Origin: Rachycentron canadum
Taxonomy: Eukaryota > Chordata > Actinopteri > Carangiformes > Rachycentridae
DNA length: 64,000 bases
NCBI GenBank assembly: GCA_038496675.1
Contig: CM076649.1
Location: 13,733,695-13,797,694 of the forward strand
Reading direction: 5' to 3'
Under the pieces are notes generated by a model. The model made no database searches, was not told the DNA's origin, and saw only the letters and a program-made list of their open reading frames with translations. Shown here in pieces: positions 1 through 13,400 of this stretch (positions are counted from its first letter, which is position 1; every line of letters begins with the position of its first letter). The position numbers were made by a program, and so were the translations under genes.

Positions 1-25
1 TAATTTTCACCAGGACACTTCTCCT
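1..25 (-). other. Possible start of the last dnai1 exon at the window edge
   Basis: The exon ending at 3308 finishes in phase 0 after NLRKQPK, and the family continues with a short lysine-rich tail. On the minus strand a pyrimidine-containing acceptor (tttctgcag) precedes position 25. With the tandem AG used, the reading would start GAG AAG TGT CCT GGT at 23, i.e. EKCPG, loosely resembling the family's EKKGQ. Only about eight codons are visible before the window ends. This is a guess from phase and position; no better candidate was seen between 26 and 3300. Confidence 0.22.
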
Positions 26-3000
26 CTGCAGAAACTTTTTTGGAATTGTAAAAAATTAATTTGAGGTTAAAAATACAGATCACTGGAGCTCTCTGTGTCC
101 TAGGAGACAGAAAGTTTGACTAGTTAAATCAGTGTAGTTAATGATGTTAATAATGGTGCGCTACATTTAAGTGTCCCAGCAAGTCATGTAAAAAATTCAT
201 TCATTTATTCATGCAGTGTCGAAGTAATTGGAAAAACAAGAAAAATTAGAAATTTTTCATGAACGTTGGAACAACACCTGGGAAATTCTGTGTATTGGTG
301 CAAGACTTGCTGAGCTGTTAATGTCATATACACAGAAACATGCCTGATAAATACCATACATTTTTTGTTGATGGTAGGAAACTTTTGGTTACATATCAAT
401 TTGTTTTTGCCAACATTTCATTTGTATTATGGCTTTAGGATGTGACCTAGAGTAGTTACAACACATCTTCTTTGTGGTGTTGATGTTTCTAAATACTGGC
501 TTTAAAGCACAAGAACACACCAAAGTATGAAAAATGATCTTCTTCCTGACTTAGGAAATGGGACCATCTGAGAAGAAAGTGAATCCAACAATACATTTTT
601 TTTCTACAATGACATTACATAATTTCTCCTTTGAAAAGGGTCTATCCTGTGCAGGCTACTTTATTGGAATCTGGACACAGTTTGATACTAAAGTTTTAAT
701 GACAAAATACACTTTTAGTCTTAATTTGGTGTCTGTGTGTGCACCTCCCCTCATATCCTGCCAATAGAAAACAGCAAAGGACATGATTAAGTAATGACAA
801 GAACATAGCCCTGTTAAGATTAGTAGTAAAAGTGTAATAATGTATTTAATGTACTTTTTTTATAAATTTATATAGAGAGAAACTAAAACTGTGTTCAACT
901 GTGTTTAATAGTCACAGTTGAACAACCATGGGTGACTTGCCAACTTCTGCTTTAAAGCTCAGAAACTGTATATTTATATCTTGGTGTAGCTACTTTGAAA
1001 CTGATACAGTGATGTGGCCTCTCCAAACAGACGGCTGAAATCCCTAAGCAAACAAGCATCAAATCTTGATGCAACATAATTTCTCTGCAATGATGGATGG
1101 CTCAATAAAAGTAAAGCTTCCTCCACAGTGGAGGGAAATGCTGACTGAGCACAAGCTGGACTTGAAATTAATAAAAAACTTCAAAGTGAATCAAAATAAT
1201 GATAATAAAACTATTATTTCTCAACATCTAAACCTGTGTCCGTAATTTTTTTTTTCTAATTTTCTGTGTTTTGCTGTTTTTTTCCATATCAGTTAAATCA
1301 CAGACCGTTTCTTCCTGTGTATGAAAGTAATGCAAACAATTCCCCACCTGTGCTATGATAAACCCAGAAGTTTGTGTCCTCTCAATTTATACTCGAGTAG
1401 ACAATGGTGATAAATGGACCATCATAAATATTTCATAAAGCTGCTTTTATAATGCAACTCTCACTTATGTTTTGTGGGCAGCAAAGAAAGAAGCCACTGA
1501 GTGCAGAGCATGTTGTACACAGTTGAACAGAGCAGTGAGTTGGGCTGGCTGCTAGTGGTCATCCAAAAAAGATTTTAACAGCATTTGCAGTGTTTGCTTA
1601 AAATACACTGTGCACATTCAGGTACTTCATATTTATGATGTGACTGGTGACACTTTAAGGTTAAATCCAACTAGAAAGTGGCGACTGCATGAATGTGATT
1701 TATTTTAGGAGAATCTTGTTTCTCACCATCCATCCATAATCTGTACTGCTCATCCTTATAGGATTATGAGGAGGCTGGAGCCAATCCCTGCTGATGTTGG
1801 ACAAGAGCAGGGTACACACTGGGCAGGCTGCTGGTCTATCACAGGGTTGACATATAGACACAGATCTACAGGCTTTTTTACTTCACTCGCCTAATATGCA
1901 TGTCTGTTGGACTGTGCGAGGAAGTTGGGTTACCCAGAGGGAAACTGTGCAGGCACAGGGAGAACATGCAAACTCCATATAGAAAGGTTCTAGGCCACGG
2001 GTTCGAATGCAGAACCTGAGGTGACAGTGCTAATCACTACACCACTGTTCCACCTGAGCCAAGAACATGGACTACCTCCCCAGACTCCTCAAATCCCTTT
2101 CCCACAGGTGAGTACAACACACTTGCATTGTTTGCGTTGAGCTGCTAAGCCACTGTCCCACTGTGCCAGTGTTTTGGCTATGCTAATGTGCGACCACACC
2201 CATTGTCCTAGTTTAATGGGCTGCTTTGTCAATTTTATTTGACATATTATTGGTAATATTTGCTCTGGGTGTTTGGCCTGATGCTTATTTGCCATATTAG
2301 ATTTCAAAATGCTCCACTCCACTCTCAGTGGTGCCAAACTGTCCAATTATTTCCCAATTGTATGCTTTAGGGTTACAGTCTGAGGCCACTAATGAGCTAG
2401 TACTGTGTGTGTGTTGTTATCCTTATCCCATATAAACTGTGCTTATCAGAGTGGCTGAAGGAGAACTGCTCACATGTCTGTATGTAGATGTGGCAATACT
2501 ATCCAAAATGGATAAATGTGTTGTAAAGATAAACATACATTAGCCATTAGAATTTCTTCTAGTTTACATGCACAAACATGAACAGGAAGGAAAAGTAGAG
2601 AGGCTGACTCTAACCTCCTGATTAAAGTGTTGTGACTCAGTGTGCCATTTATTTTCCTCTTGTGTTTAGTTGGGCTGCTGCGATTACTCCACAGCTCATT
2701 AACCATTAACCACCATACATATCAGGCATCTTAAGCCACTGGATCACCAGAAAATACATCTTATTTTTCACACTGATTTTCAGCAATATTTCTAATACAT
2801 AACAATTTTTGCTCCACTTTCATTTCTAGTGATCTTCTTGAACAGGCTTAGTCAATTAAAAAAAACACTTGACTTCTCTCTGGCTAATTGTTAACTGGCT
2901 AAAATGGGCCTCGGTCCCATGGTTATTAAGCAAAATGAGCTGTAGGCCAGGACTCTTAAAAGAATGAATCATCTTATCTTTCATTGATGTGGAAAAAGTG

Positions 3001-3307
3001 GCAGTCATGAATAATGCAAAAGGGCAAGCATGCATTCAAATCGTGTATAGAAAAGTATATAAACTGACGCAGCACACACTTCTCTGTTGTGCTGAAAGTG
3101 GTAGAAATTTTGTAATGTGGACAAGTTTAATTTGTATATGCCAATAAAGCTTAATTATAAAGACAAAGCTTCAAGAAAAGAAACATGAAATTATAAAGCA
3201 GCTGCATTTGAAAAAGGGAAGTTTATCTTCTTTTAATGGGTGTACCTCTGGAGTAAATTAGCTCAAATGATGTGTGACTGTGTCTGGAATCTCTCTATGA
3301 CTCTTAC
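26..3307. other. Last visible intron or 3' flank of dnai1; no gene seen
   Basis: AT-rich sequence with no recognisable exon on either strand. It contains one interspersed repeat copy (about 1722-2058). The short open frames at 205-399, 558-767, 2089-2346 and 2470-2706 have no domain and no plausible splice context. If the last dnai1 exon is at or beyond the left edge, all of this is intron. Confidence 0.5.
1722..2058 (+). mobile_element. Teleost interspersed repeat, copy 1 (family A)
   Basis: The block opens with catccatccataatctgtac and runs through 'ggctggagccaatccctgctga' type text. It ends with agaacatgcaaactcc and ggttcgaatgcagaacc, then a run ending near gttccacc. The same ordered words occur at about 9005-9302, so this is one repeat family. 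From memory this text is very common in teleost genomes and is probably retrotransposon-derived; the exact family name is not assigned. The copy is diverged and non-coding. Confidence 0.7.
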
Positions 3308-4302
3308 CTTGGGTTGCTTGCGAAGGTTAGGGGAGAGTTTGAGGCTGGTGACGTAGCCTTGGTCATCGCCCACTATGATGATGGGATGGATGGGATTAAA
3401 CTCGATGTGAGTCAGCTTGGTCTTTTTGGCCACTACTGACTGCTGGCAGATGGCCTCATATTTATTGACGTTGAGGTCAAAAACATGAACCTGGAAAATA
3501 TTAATGATCACACCAGTTAAATGTATTCATAATATACTATACCTCTAATTGAATTTACATAGGAAGAACAGTCCTGTCTGATTTTGTACAACCCTGATAT
3601 TATCTCATTCATCTTATTGTAAGCAACTAAGTAATTAAGTGTGTGTTTTCTTTTATATGAGAGGAAGAATGGTCGACCACAAGCCTCTGCAGGGATGCAA
3701 GGCTGACCATCTGGTGCAAAGAAGGGTGTTTCCAGTAATTCAATGAGTGTGCACTTTTGTCTGTATGTGTGTGTGTATGCTGGCAGCCCCATTAAAAAAT
3801 CAGTGGCATCTTTATCCAGAAGGAACCAGATCACAGATATCCCGCTTTCAGCCTAAGTGCATGTAGACAATCTGTTGACAAAAAAATGGAGCCCACTGAT
3901 AAGCACAGCCCACTCCTTTTACCAGAAAGATGACTGTGCCAAGGCCACTAGAGTTCACTCTGTCTGTGAGTACCAGCACCACACAAAGCATCACAGTTAG
4001 CAACAAATCATCATATTCTGCCAGCCTATGACTTTTTGTAACCTCCATCACCACAGCCATTATCTACACTGTTTTGTTGCTTATATATAAGCACTAACAT
4101 AACATTGGCCATGGCTGATTGCAGTACAGTACTAATCAGTGGGGGATATGCTTGGACTCATTATTTCACCCTGACACTGTATTTCCTCAACAGTTAGCTC
4201 AGATGGAGAAGCAGAGAATGAAGAGATTTGTTTCCACAGCACAACTCAGTGCAACGCTTACATCTCTGCCTGCTAGGCAAGTTATCATCCTTATGAACAC
4301 AT

Positions 4303-4353
<51 letters not shown>

Positions 4354-4414
4354 ACACACAAACACACACACACCACACACAAACACACACACACACACAC
4401 CATACACACACACA

Positions 4415-4464
<50 letters not shown>

Positions 4465-7400
4465 ACATTTTGCAGCGTGTCAGTGGCAGTAGCAGGCCAG
4501 GTTCTCATCAACAGTAATACACATCAGGCACACAACTCAAGCTGAGTCACTCCAGTTCTATCGCTTGACAGAAAAGTGTACTGCAAAGACGTGGCTATCC
4601 CGGGGAGGATTATACTGATTACCATGATGCACTGTGACCGCACCAGTAAATGTGGGAACAATATTCTGTCATGCCTAAAAATATGACAGTGACCACATGG
4701 CAATGAGAGTTTAGCCTTGCCTTGGACTGAAAAGGAATTATTTAGTGAATCCAGTTAATTAGGCCCAGCTGACATCTACACTAAAAAAATGCAATCGCAT
4801 TGCAATAAATATTAATATACCTATATATAAATGCTAGTTTACACATCCTTGAAATCAGACTGGAACGATATTTTGGTTTTGAGTTCACCATACTGAAAAA
4901 AAATGGACCAGCCAAACTGACCTTGATCAATTCCAACTTAATATTCTTGTCCTTCCTGCTGCTTTGAAAGGAGCAGATATAATTTGCTTGTAGAATATAT
5001 GCCAACTGACAGGCTTTTAATGAGTTTTTTAATAGCTGCTGAAAACTGCTTTTGATCCAGTTTCAGAGAATAAATTACAACACACATGGGATTTCATACG
5101 CTTTCTAGCAAAGTTGTTTCATCTTATTTATTTATTCTTTGGTAGAGGATATTTACAATCTAACAAACGCCTGCTTTTTAATTCTGGGTTTAAAGAACAG
5201 CCATATGTATTACCGGTTGTTTATTTGAAACTGGAACACTATGAAAGGGACATTTAATTCTAGTTGTGGACCAGTGAACTTGAACCGGTGTTTCTTCACC
5301 TCCATGCTTCATCAAACCTGTATGATGAGTGGCTGTGTATTATTTTACATATTGGTGCATTACTACAGTATGCATTGTGCCTCGTGTGTTGACCGGCCTG
5401 CGGTATTGATACAAACCACACACACACACATACACACACACATACACACACACACACACAGTCACATAAGGTGTCTCTCAAATGGCTCAGCTCTCATTTC
5501 CTCTCTGTCACTCTCACTCGCCTTCACTTGGCGCACTGGACAGGAAATGTGTCAGACACAACACTGGACTTTTATAGCGTGGCGCAGACAAACAGATGGG
5601 GACAGCTTGCAGCCATACTAAGAAAATATGTGGAGATAAGCAATACGGTATCCGCTGAAATTACTTTTGCCTGGAATCAATAACCACTGGAAGGGCATGA
5701 AGCTGCCTTTGTTACACGAAATTATGTGTGAACAAACCCAATTGCCTGAGGCTAATCTTTGACTTGCCTTGTGATTATAGTAAGAGTTTAGTCAGCAGAG
5801 ACTATAACTTTATTATGTGGATAATGAAGTGGATAGCAGGTAGTTGATAGTGCAGGGATTCTGTGGTGATACTCATAGTCTTCAGACAAAGCATCCCATA
5901 GACACTCATGTAGGCCTGAGACTAGTTGTATAGTCAGCCTACATTACCTGGAGCCATATCATTGGCAATATGTCTTCTTCTAATGAGGTTATTTTGTTGA
6001 TATTTTAAAGCTCTACCTTGTGCATCACATATAGATGGTGCAAAATCTATCTGCTCTCTTTAACTATAAATGCAAAACATTTGTAATTACAAATAATGTG
6101 AGATTCTTGACAAATCCAAGCATAAATAATGCACTGTACCGTGAACCACAGTATTCTGAAGGCCTACACAAGCAGCAAAAAAGTAGTGAACCATTCACCT
6201 CTAAAGCCGTGTTGTGGGGTTTCAAAATGTACACATGTACAAAAAAATTCACTCACAGTTCCATCTGTTGTGACAGCAGCAAATACAGTGGATGAGTATG
6301 GAGCCCAGGAAACATCGCCAACAGCTACATTCAGGTCAAAGGTGAAAATTGGAGTGCTGGAAAAACACATGGACATACAAAGTCAGACAGGACATCTCTA
6401 ACTTTTCATTATAGTATAGTGCATAAAATGCACTACAGAGAAAAATCTTAGTATAACTAAGACTCTTTGCAGAATGTGTCCTAATCTTTTGTCTGTTTCT
6501 GGACATAAAACCCTTTATTTCTATGATCTTGACATTATTACATTGTGATTTCTTCCTTGTTGCCAGTGGTAGCAAACCCCATTTTGACTGTCATCTATGG
6601 TAATCAGTTACAAATGTCCAGAGACCAACACCTTATCAAAACCTGGCAGAGAAAACTGGTGGAGATCAAACAGAAGGGCCCTTCACACTGTTGTCGTGTT
6701 ATTAACTTGTGAAACACCACTGGAAGCAAGATGAAGAAATGAAATATTTCTGAGAGCTGGAACCAGGCACATACATGTACATGCCTTCAGATATTATGCT
6801 GGGAGTGTGTGTCAGTTGCAGAATATGCCAATATCATCGGCTCAGAACAACAAGCACAGAAAAATAAATCAAAATGTAGTAATGTTGACATCTGTTGGCA
6901 ACAATACAGTCACTGCAGTGCTTAAGTGTGTGCCAAATATTGTAGAGCCACAAAAATACAAACCGCCTCACCAGTCTACTCTCTCTCTGTTAGTCCTGGA
7001 AATGTATTTTGATCATTTCTTACATTTATTTATTTGTCATTGATTGCTTGGTACAGCTTCATTGCACATTTTTTGGGGTGTGTGTTTACCTTAAAAATGT
7101 CACCATTTAGATTTCTAAAGAATACTTAAGAATACTTAAAATTTCTTATACCCACCACTGTCTTCAGACTAAAAATGGAGTATGTTCTGTGCAAAACAGA
7201 GCCTCAAATTTTCATGAACCTTACTAAACAAACAAGAAAGTGCAATCAACCACACTTAAAATAACTCTTCCTGTTATTTGCAGCAGCCTCCCTTAATGAT
7301 TGTGTGCAAGATGTTCCTCAGATGACAAACACACTGTACTTCCATGCTGGTGTGCCTGTTTGATAAATACCATGCACTCTGTTAGGTGTAGAATATGTCT

Positions 7401-10400
7401 CAAATTAAATGCAGGCGGCTTATAAATCTGGTCCAGAGTTTTTCAAGAGAGGTTTTAACAGCAGAATGACACTGCTTATACTGTAAATCCAGACACAGAG
7501 CTATTAGGATTCATAAATTGTGTCCAAATTTATCACTGGGATGAGGCGCAAATTTTACAAGCCAACGTTTGGTGGGATTAATAGACTTGATGTAACTCTC
7601 TTCTATTACTACAAGCCCTTTGGATCATTCAGGACTGGTGACATCATCTGACAGTTTTACAGGATATATGAACCCCATCTGTCGAACAAAAGGAGCAGTT
7701 TTCACACTTCTGGACAGTATGGTCAAGAGTTTGTAAAAAGTTGAATTAGACCCTCTCCTGGAAACAATAAGACTTGTATCTATGGGATGTTATGGATCAT
7801 TCTTGAAAACCCTATCGCTCATAATGGGTGGATGATTACTATCATTATTCAGTCAAGCTGCCTGTGCTGACAAGAAGTGGGAGGCACTGTGGGTTAGTCA
7901 AATAAGGCAGGGATATTATGTCTGGTCCACAGTGAGTGTAAGAAGGTAATAAAGATTGATATACTCTAATATTTTGTCCCTTCTTCACTAAAGCACAGAG
8001 AGCATTAGAAAAGTTGCTTAGCATGAAAAAAAACCCCCACAACATATTTAGAGGGAACAACTAGCTGTTTCGCTCAGATACCAATGGCCAAATTCCTCAT
8101 GCACTGAAGTCCTTTTTACTGCTTGATTTCTCAGTTGTAAAGTCCCACACATGGTGTCATAAGCCCCTTCTTTCAAGCCAATATTGGCGATTTCATCTGA
8201 AATTGTGCAACAGCCAAATAAATGATCCCTCAAAAACTTCCCACCAGCCAACAGTGACAATGTGTTGTGCCGGAGATGGAACCCTAGCTGCTGATGATGA
8301 AAGAAACAAAACTTAAAACTGTAGCATCTACTAAAATCTAGATAAAATAGCAACAAAATGGTTTCATAGTTGTGATAAACCATGCAGTGTTCAGAATGAA
8401 AATGCCATATCCACATATCCACTTACTTGATGGTATGATCCCAGATCTTGACAGTCCAGTCTGAACTGCAGGAGATGAACACCTTTGGGTGGTAGTGGTT
8501 CCACTTCACAGTATCCACTGCCATGTTGTGGGCATCATACGTCTCCAGGAACTGGCTTGAGTAAGCCTTGGAGCACTGGGAAAAAAAGGCAAAGTCTTGA
8601 GTTGCACCAAAGTAGATCTTATAAACACACATTTCTGTTAATATTAGGCAGCTGGGGAACCCTTGTTGCATTTCACACCTATCTCTCACTATCAAAATGC
8701 CAAAAAAGCTTTGTGGTATTGCCATTGCAATACAAATATTTGTTTTATTTCAATAAAGTTAAGTGTTTTCCCTAATTTTGTTGGGAAGAACATTTGTGCA
8801 GTGGAAAACAGAATTTACCAAAGTATTCTGCTGATTTGCTGTTGCACCTGCATAAGACTTTCTTGAGACATAGTTTTAGTCCATTGTATGTATGAAGCTC
8901 TAACGTGGGCTTTCTGTCAAAAATTTGTAATCCCTAAACCCAAGCTGAGATAATACGTCATCACTGTGACTTGAAAGCGGTCACTCCAGAACCACAGAAG
9001 ACATGACACAACTGTAGCCAATCCCAGCTGACATTGGGTGAGGGCGACACCCTGGACAGGCCACCAGTATATAGAGACATACAACCATTCACGTTCACCC
9101 TTACACCTACAAGCAATTTAAGAGTCACCAATTAACCTAAACACGCATGTCTTTGGTCTGTGGGAGGAAGCTGGGGTACGCGGAGATAACCAACACAGCC
9201 ACGCATGCAAACTCCACACAGAAAGGCTCAAGGCCCTGGGTTTGAACCTAGGACCTCCTTGCTGTGAGACAACAGTGCTAACCACAGCACGACCATGCCA
9301 CCTCTAAGGAGGGATAACTTGAAAAAATATTCTTAGTTTCTTTTCTTTTCAGAATACTTCCTGTATCTGAGCCCAATGATGTTTCTACTCACAGCTGATG
9401 GAAGAGGCCTGCTGTGACACTGCTGATTGGAGAGAGATTAACTGGACAATCTAGGATAAAAGAGCTTCATGGCTTGTGGGATCAGCTGTTGCATGTCCAA
9501 ACACTGACAGTTTGATTGTTGACCTGCAGCTCAGTGAAATATTCTTAATCTGTCCTCTCCTGAGGTTTCTGTGAGGTCTCTGTGCCTTTCTGTCACCTTG
9601 AGGTGACAGACAGACCATATTTCATCACACATTCAAGGTGTGTGGCTGGTGACACAACTCCCCCTTGCAGAGCTGGGTAAACAAGGTGATTGCACAGGTG
9701 TGCAGCCAAGCTGTGAGTGCTTCCTCTACTGCTACTTGTGAACTTTGTTTGATCATGTACATTGTCTGGTACAAAGCCCAACAACATGCAATGAAAAAAG
9801 TGATTATAGTTATTTAGGTGCAGTGGGTAAGACAAAGGTACAGTTAAAATTTTCAGTACAAAATACAGTTTACCATCCGCAATGCTATTTAGGTGCCATA
9901 GTGCACAATATCAAACATGGTGATTTTATCTTTTAAAATGAGGTAAAATGTCCCTTAATGTAATACTATAGCTGTTTTATCTGATTTTAATTGTATTTGG
10001 ATGACAGGGAAGTTCTTGACTAGACCTTAGGCTATAATGAGACAGACAATATTTGCTGGCAATATCAAATCAAATCAAATATCTGTTTTGTTTATTTTTA
10101 CAGTTACATTGCTTGACAATGTGTGTGCTTACTGTAGGTTGGTGTATTTGTGTGTGCTCTTGCATGAGTTAGATTTCTACAGCCAGTAATTTACCTCAAT
10201 TTACATCATCTCACTACCAAACACGTTTTCTTAATGGCCATGTGATATAGACCTCCCTCAAGCACAAGGTTTAATTTGATATAGACCAGCCGATTTTGGT
10301 GACACCTGCATTAGTCAGTGAGCTGTTTAAACACTTTTATGTTATGAAATCAATATAGAACGAGGGTACAGTAAATGCAAATGAATGCGACTTTTATGAG

Positions 10401-13400
10401 TGTCTTTCTGCCTACAGTAACAAGAAGATGAGGAAAATGAGCACCGGGAAGGTGGGAGGCCAGCCAAAAACTACCAGCTGTCTGATGTGGACAGAGAGAG
10501 CCTCTGCTTAAGGAGACTCATTAAACGCTTAATGTCAAGCCTCAGGGGCTCCCAACAGGCCACATGGACACACACAAGTGCACATTTGGACAATCATGCA
10601 TGCACTATTGAGAAGAACTATGGTAAATGTGCCCGCTGGTGTGTAAGCCCAGCAAAATATCTCTAAGTGCACCACAAACAGAATGAATTCCCATTTTTCA
10701 GGGCAGATACTGGGAGATAGCGTAACCCTAATTTTGTTTAGGGTGAATACATTTTAGTGACAAGGTTTTATGATTACCATCTGGAAAATATTTGGATGAA
10801 TTTTCAGAAATCAGCCCAACAACCTTAACAGAACGTTGTTTTAGTTTGTTTCTATTGTTATATTACCTTATGGTAAAAACAGATGTGCAGAATGAAGCTT
10901 ATTTTGGCTGTATGTTACAGTAGGTTTTTCTCCATTATATAAGCTTATCAGTGATCAATCATATGCACCACTGTCATGATAAGTAACTGATACTCTGACT
11001 CTTTTAAACATGGACAACAGATTTACATGGACTGCGAACCAGAACAAACTAAAACATGAAATTATAGTCAACATAACATCTGGTAAAATGTAAATAGACT
11101 GCACTTTTATAATGCTTTTCTGGTCTTAGCAATCACTCAAAGCACTTTACAATACTTCACCCTTTCACGCACACAACATCACAACCACACAAACACTCAC
11201 ATTGAAATAACAGCCATCAGGGGCAGTTCAGTATCTTGCCCAAGGATACACTGACATGTTGACTAAAGGAGCTCTGGATTGAATCACTGACCATCTGATT
11301 AGTATGTGACCTGCTCTACCTCCTGAGCCCCAGCCACCCCAAGAGGTATGTTACTATATAAATATACATTAACTCACAGGGAATGATGAGGACAGGTATT
11401 TTGCTATTTTATAAGCTTATGTCAATTACATCCATTGCTCAAACAGTACTATATATTATTACCCTATAATGCACTGCGTATCATAGATTTGCTTATATCA
11501 TATAATTTGTAGTGTGGCCACTGTTCAGTATCTTCATGTTATTGCATCACAAATTATGCCCTGATTCTGTTGGTCGTTTGACAGCCTAAGTGAGTCACAT
11601 TAACAACATGCTTTATGTAATTTTAGAAGTGACCTGTGTCATCTACCCAAAACCAGCTTATTGGAATCCTTAATACATACCTTGTGTATTTTCCCCTCCT
11701 CTGTGCCAACTAGGAAGAGATAGTTGATCTGTTTGTGGAAGTCAAATGCTGTACCACAAGCTGTGGAAAATAAAATTAAATTACAGACACTTGCCGATCA
11801 GACAGAGGAATATCTGTTCTGATATCAAGTGAAAAAAGTGTAGTACTTTGAATTGTAAGTAAATGTTACAATAGCTGGTACATTCCTACAAACAATGTGA
11901 CATGCTGAGTAAGTGAAGCCTGACCGATGCTGTTTTGCTGTGCACCTTCTGGCCCCTCAGATACAACACCAGTCAGTGACAGTCTGATAATGTCTGTAAA
12001 GACCAGCTCATTCTGCAAACACATGATGCATACAAACAGTGATGCAATTGCAAACATATATTAAAATAAAAGAACAAAAATTGGTGCAACACAAAAATTT
12101 GAGCGCACAAAGTATTTGATTAGCAAGCATCTTATAAATTGCAGTTGAACATTTGCATTTTGCTGAGATAAAGGACCAGCCTATGGGAATACAAGCCACA
12201 GAGTATCTGGAAATACATACAGCATATTTTCTTGGCTAACCTTAACAAGAGTCCAAGACACAACTCGGCCATCAGATGACACAGAATAGAAATTGTGGTT
12301 GTTATCCATGTCATCGTTCTGCCAGTGTACCTAAAATAAACACAGCACTGAATAAATCCACTCAAAAGAAAAGAAAATAGATGGTATGCATGAAAGAGTT
12401 TTATGTGCTAGATCAAAATCATGTGATGAGGAAATTGCATTTGTATTGTATATCCTTTATGCCCCAGATCATGAAATTCTTGGTAGGGATAGCTTTAAAA
12501 TGGAATAGCTGTAAACTCACATGTGATTGACAAAATAAAGACAAAATGTGCAAGGGTAGCTGGAACTAGACACAAACTCTAAAGTCCTATCATGTCTACT
12601 CTCACCTGCCAGACAGGGTCAGTGTGTTTGCCAGTTTTAGCTGTACTCTTGTACAAAGGCTCAAGTCCCTTCCGTTTCAGGTTGTAGACAGCCACACAGC
12701 CATCATAGAAGCCCACTACCACCAGGTAGGAATGCTGGTCATGGATGTCGAGGCACAGGATGCCAGAATTGGTGGGGTAAATGTACTCTGGAAATGCGGA
12801 GTTCTTCAATGTGTAGAAGACAAGCATGCCACACCCCTGTTTATTGAAGTCATCTGGTCAGAAGAGAGACAAAGGTGAGTGGATGGAAGGATAAAAAAAA
12901 TAAATGAGTAAATAAATTAAAACTAAACAAATATTATTAACAGCTCACAATTGTGTGTACTTACATGATCCCATTCCCACAGCAAACAGATCTTGGTATT
13001 TTTTATTCCTACAAAGCAAAGTTTCATTTATCACTCATCTTACTGTCTTGAAAAAGCAGAGTTGATATACAATAAATAAATTCCAATAATTATCAGGGGG
13101 TATTAGCAGAGATGGTGGGAAAACCTACCAGCAGAGGGCAGTGACAGACAGTCCTTTGGCTTTGTCATATTGGAATTTCCACAAAGGGAGAAGGGTGCCA
13201 ACCTGGCCCCTGAACTCATCAGATGGATCCTCAAAGTATTTGAAATCTAACAGGTTGTGAAGGAAGAGAAGAAGACAATGAAAGAGAAGGGTGTGTCACG
13301 ATTTAAACTTGAAATGGGGCTATCGTTCAGTACTCTATCATGTGTTATGTTTAATTGAGTATACCTTGTGCTATGTCATCAAATATATTCTGATTGACCA

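Noticed and set aside
4119..4517. Open frames of His/Thr or Val/Cys repeats on both strands
   Set aside because: They are translations of the CA microsatellite and have no splice or domain support.
5241..5683. Plus-strand open frames of 126 and 70 codons
   Set aside because: They cross the second CA tract, lie inside a dnai1 intron and show no family resemblance.
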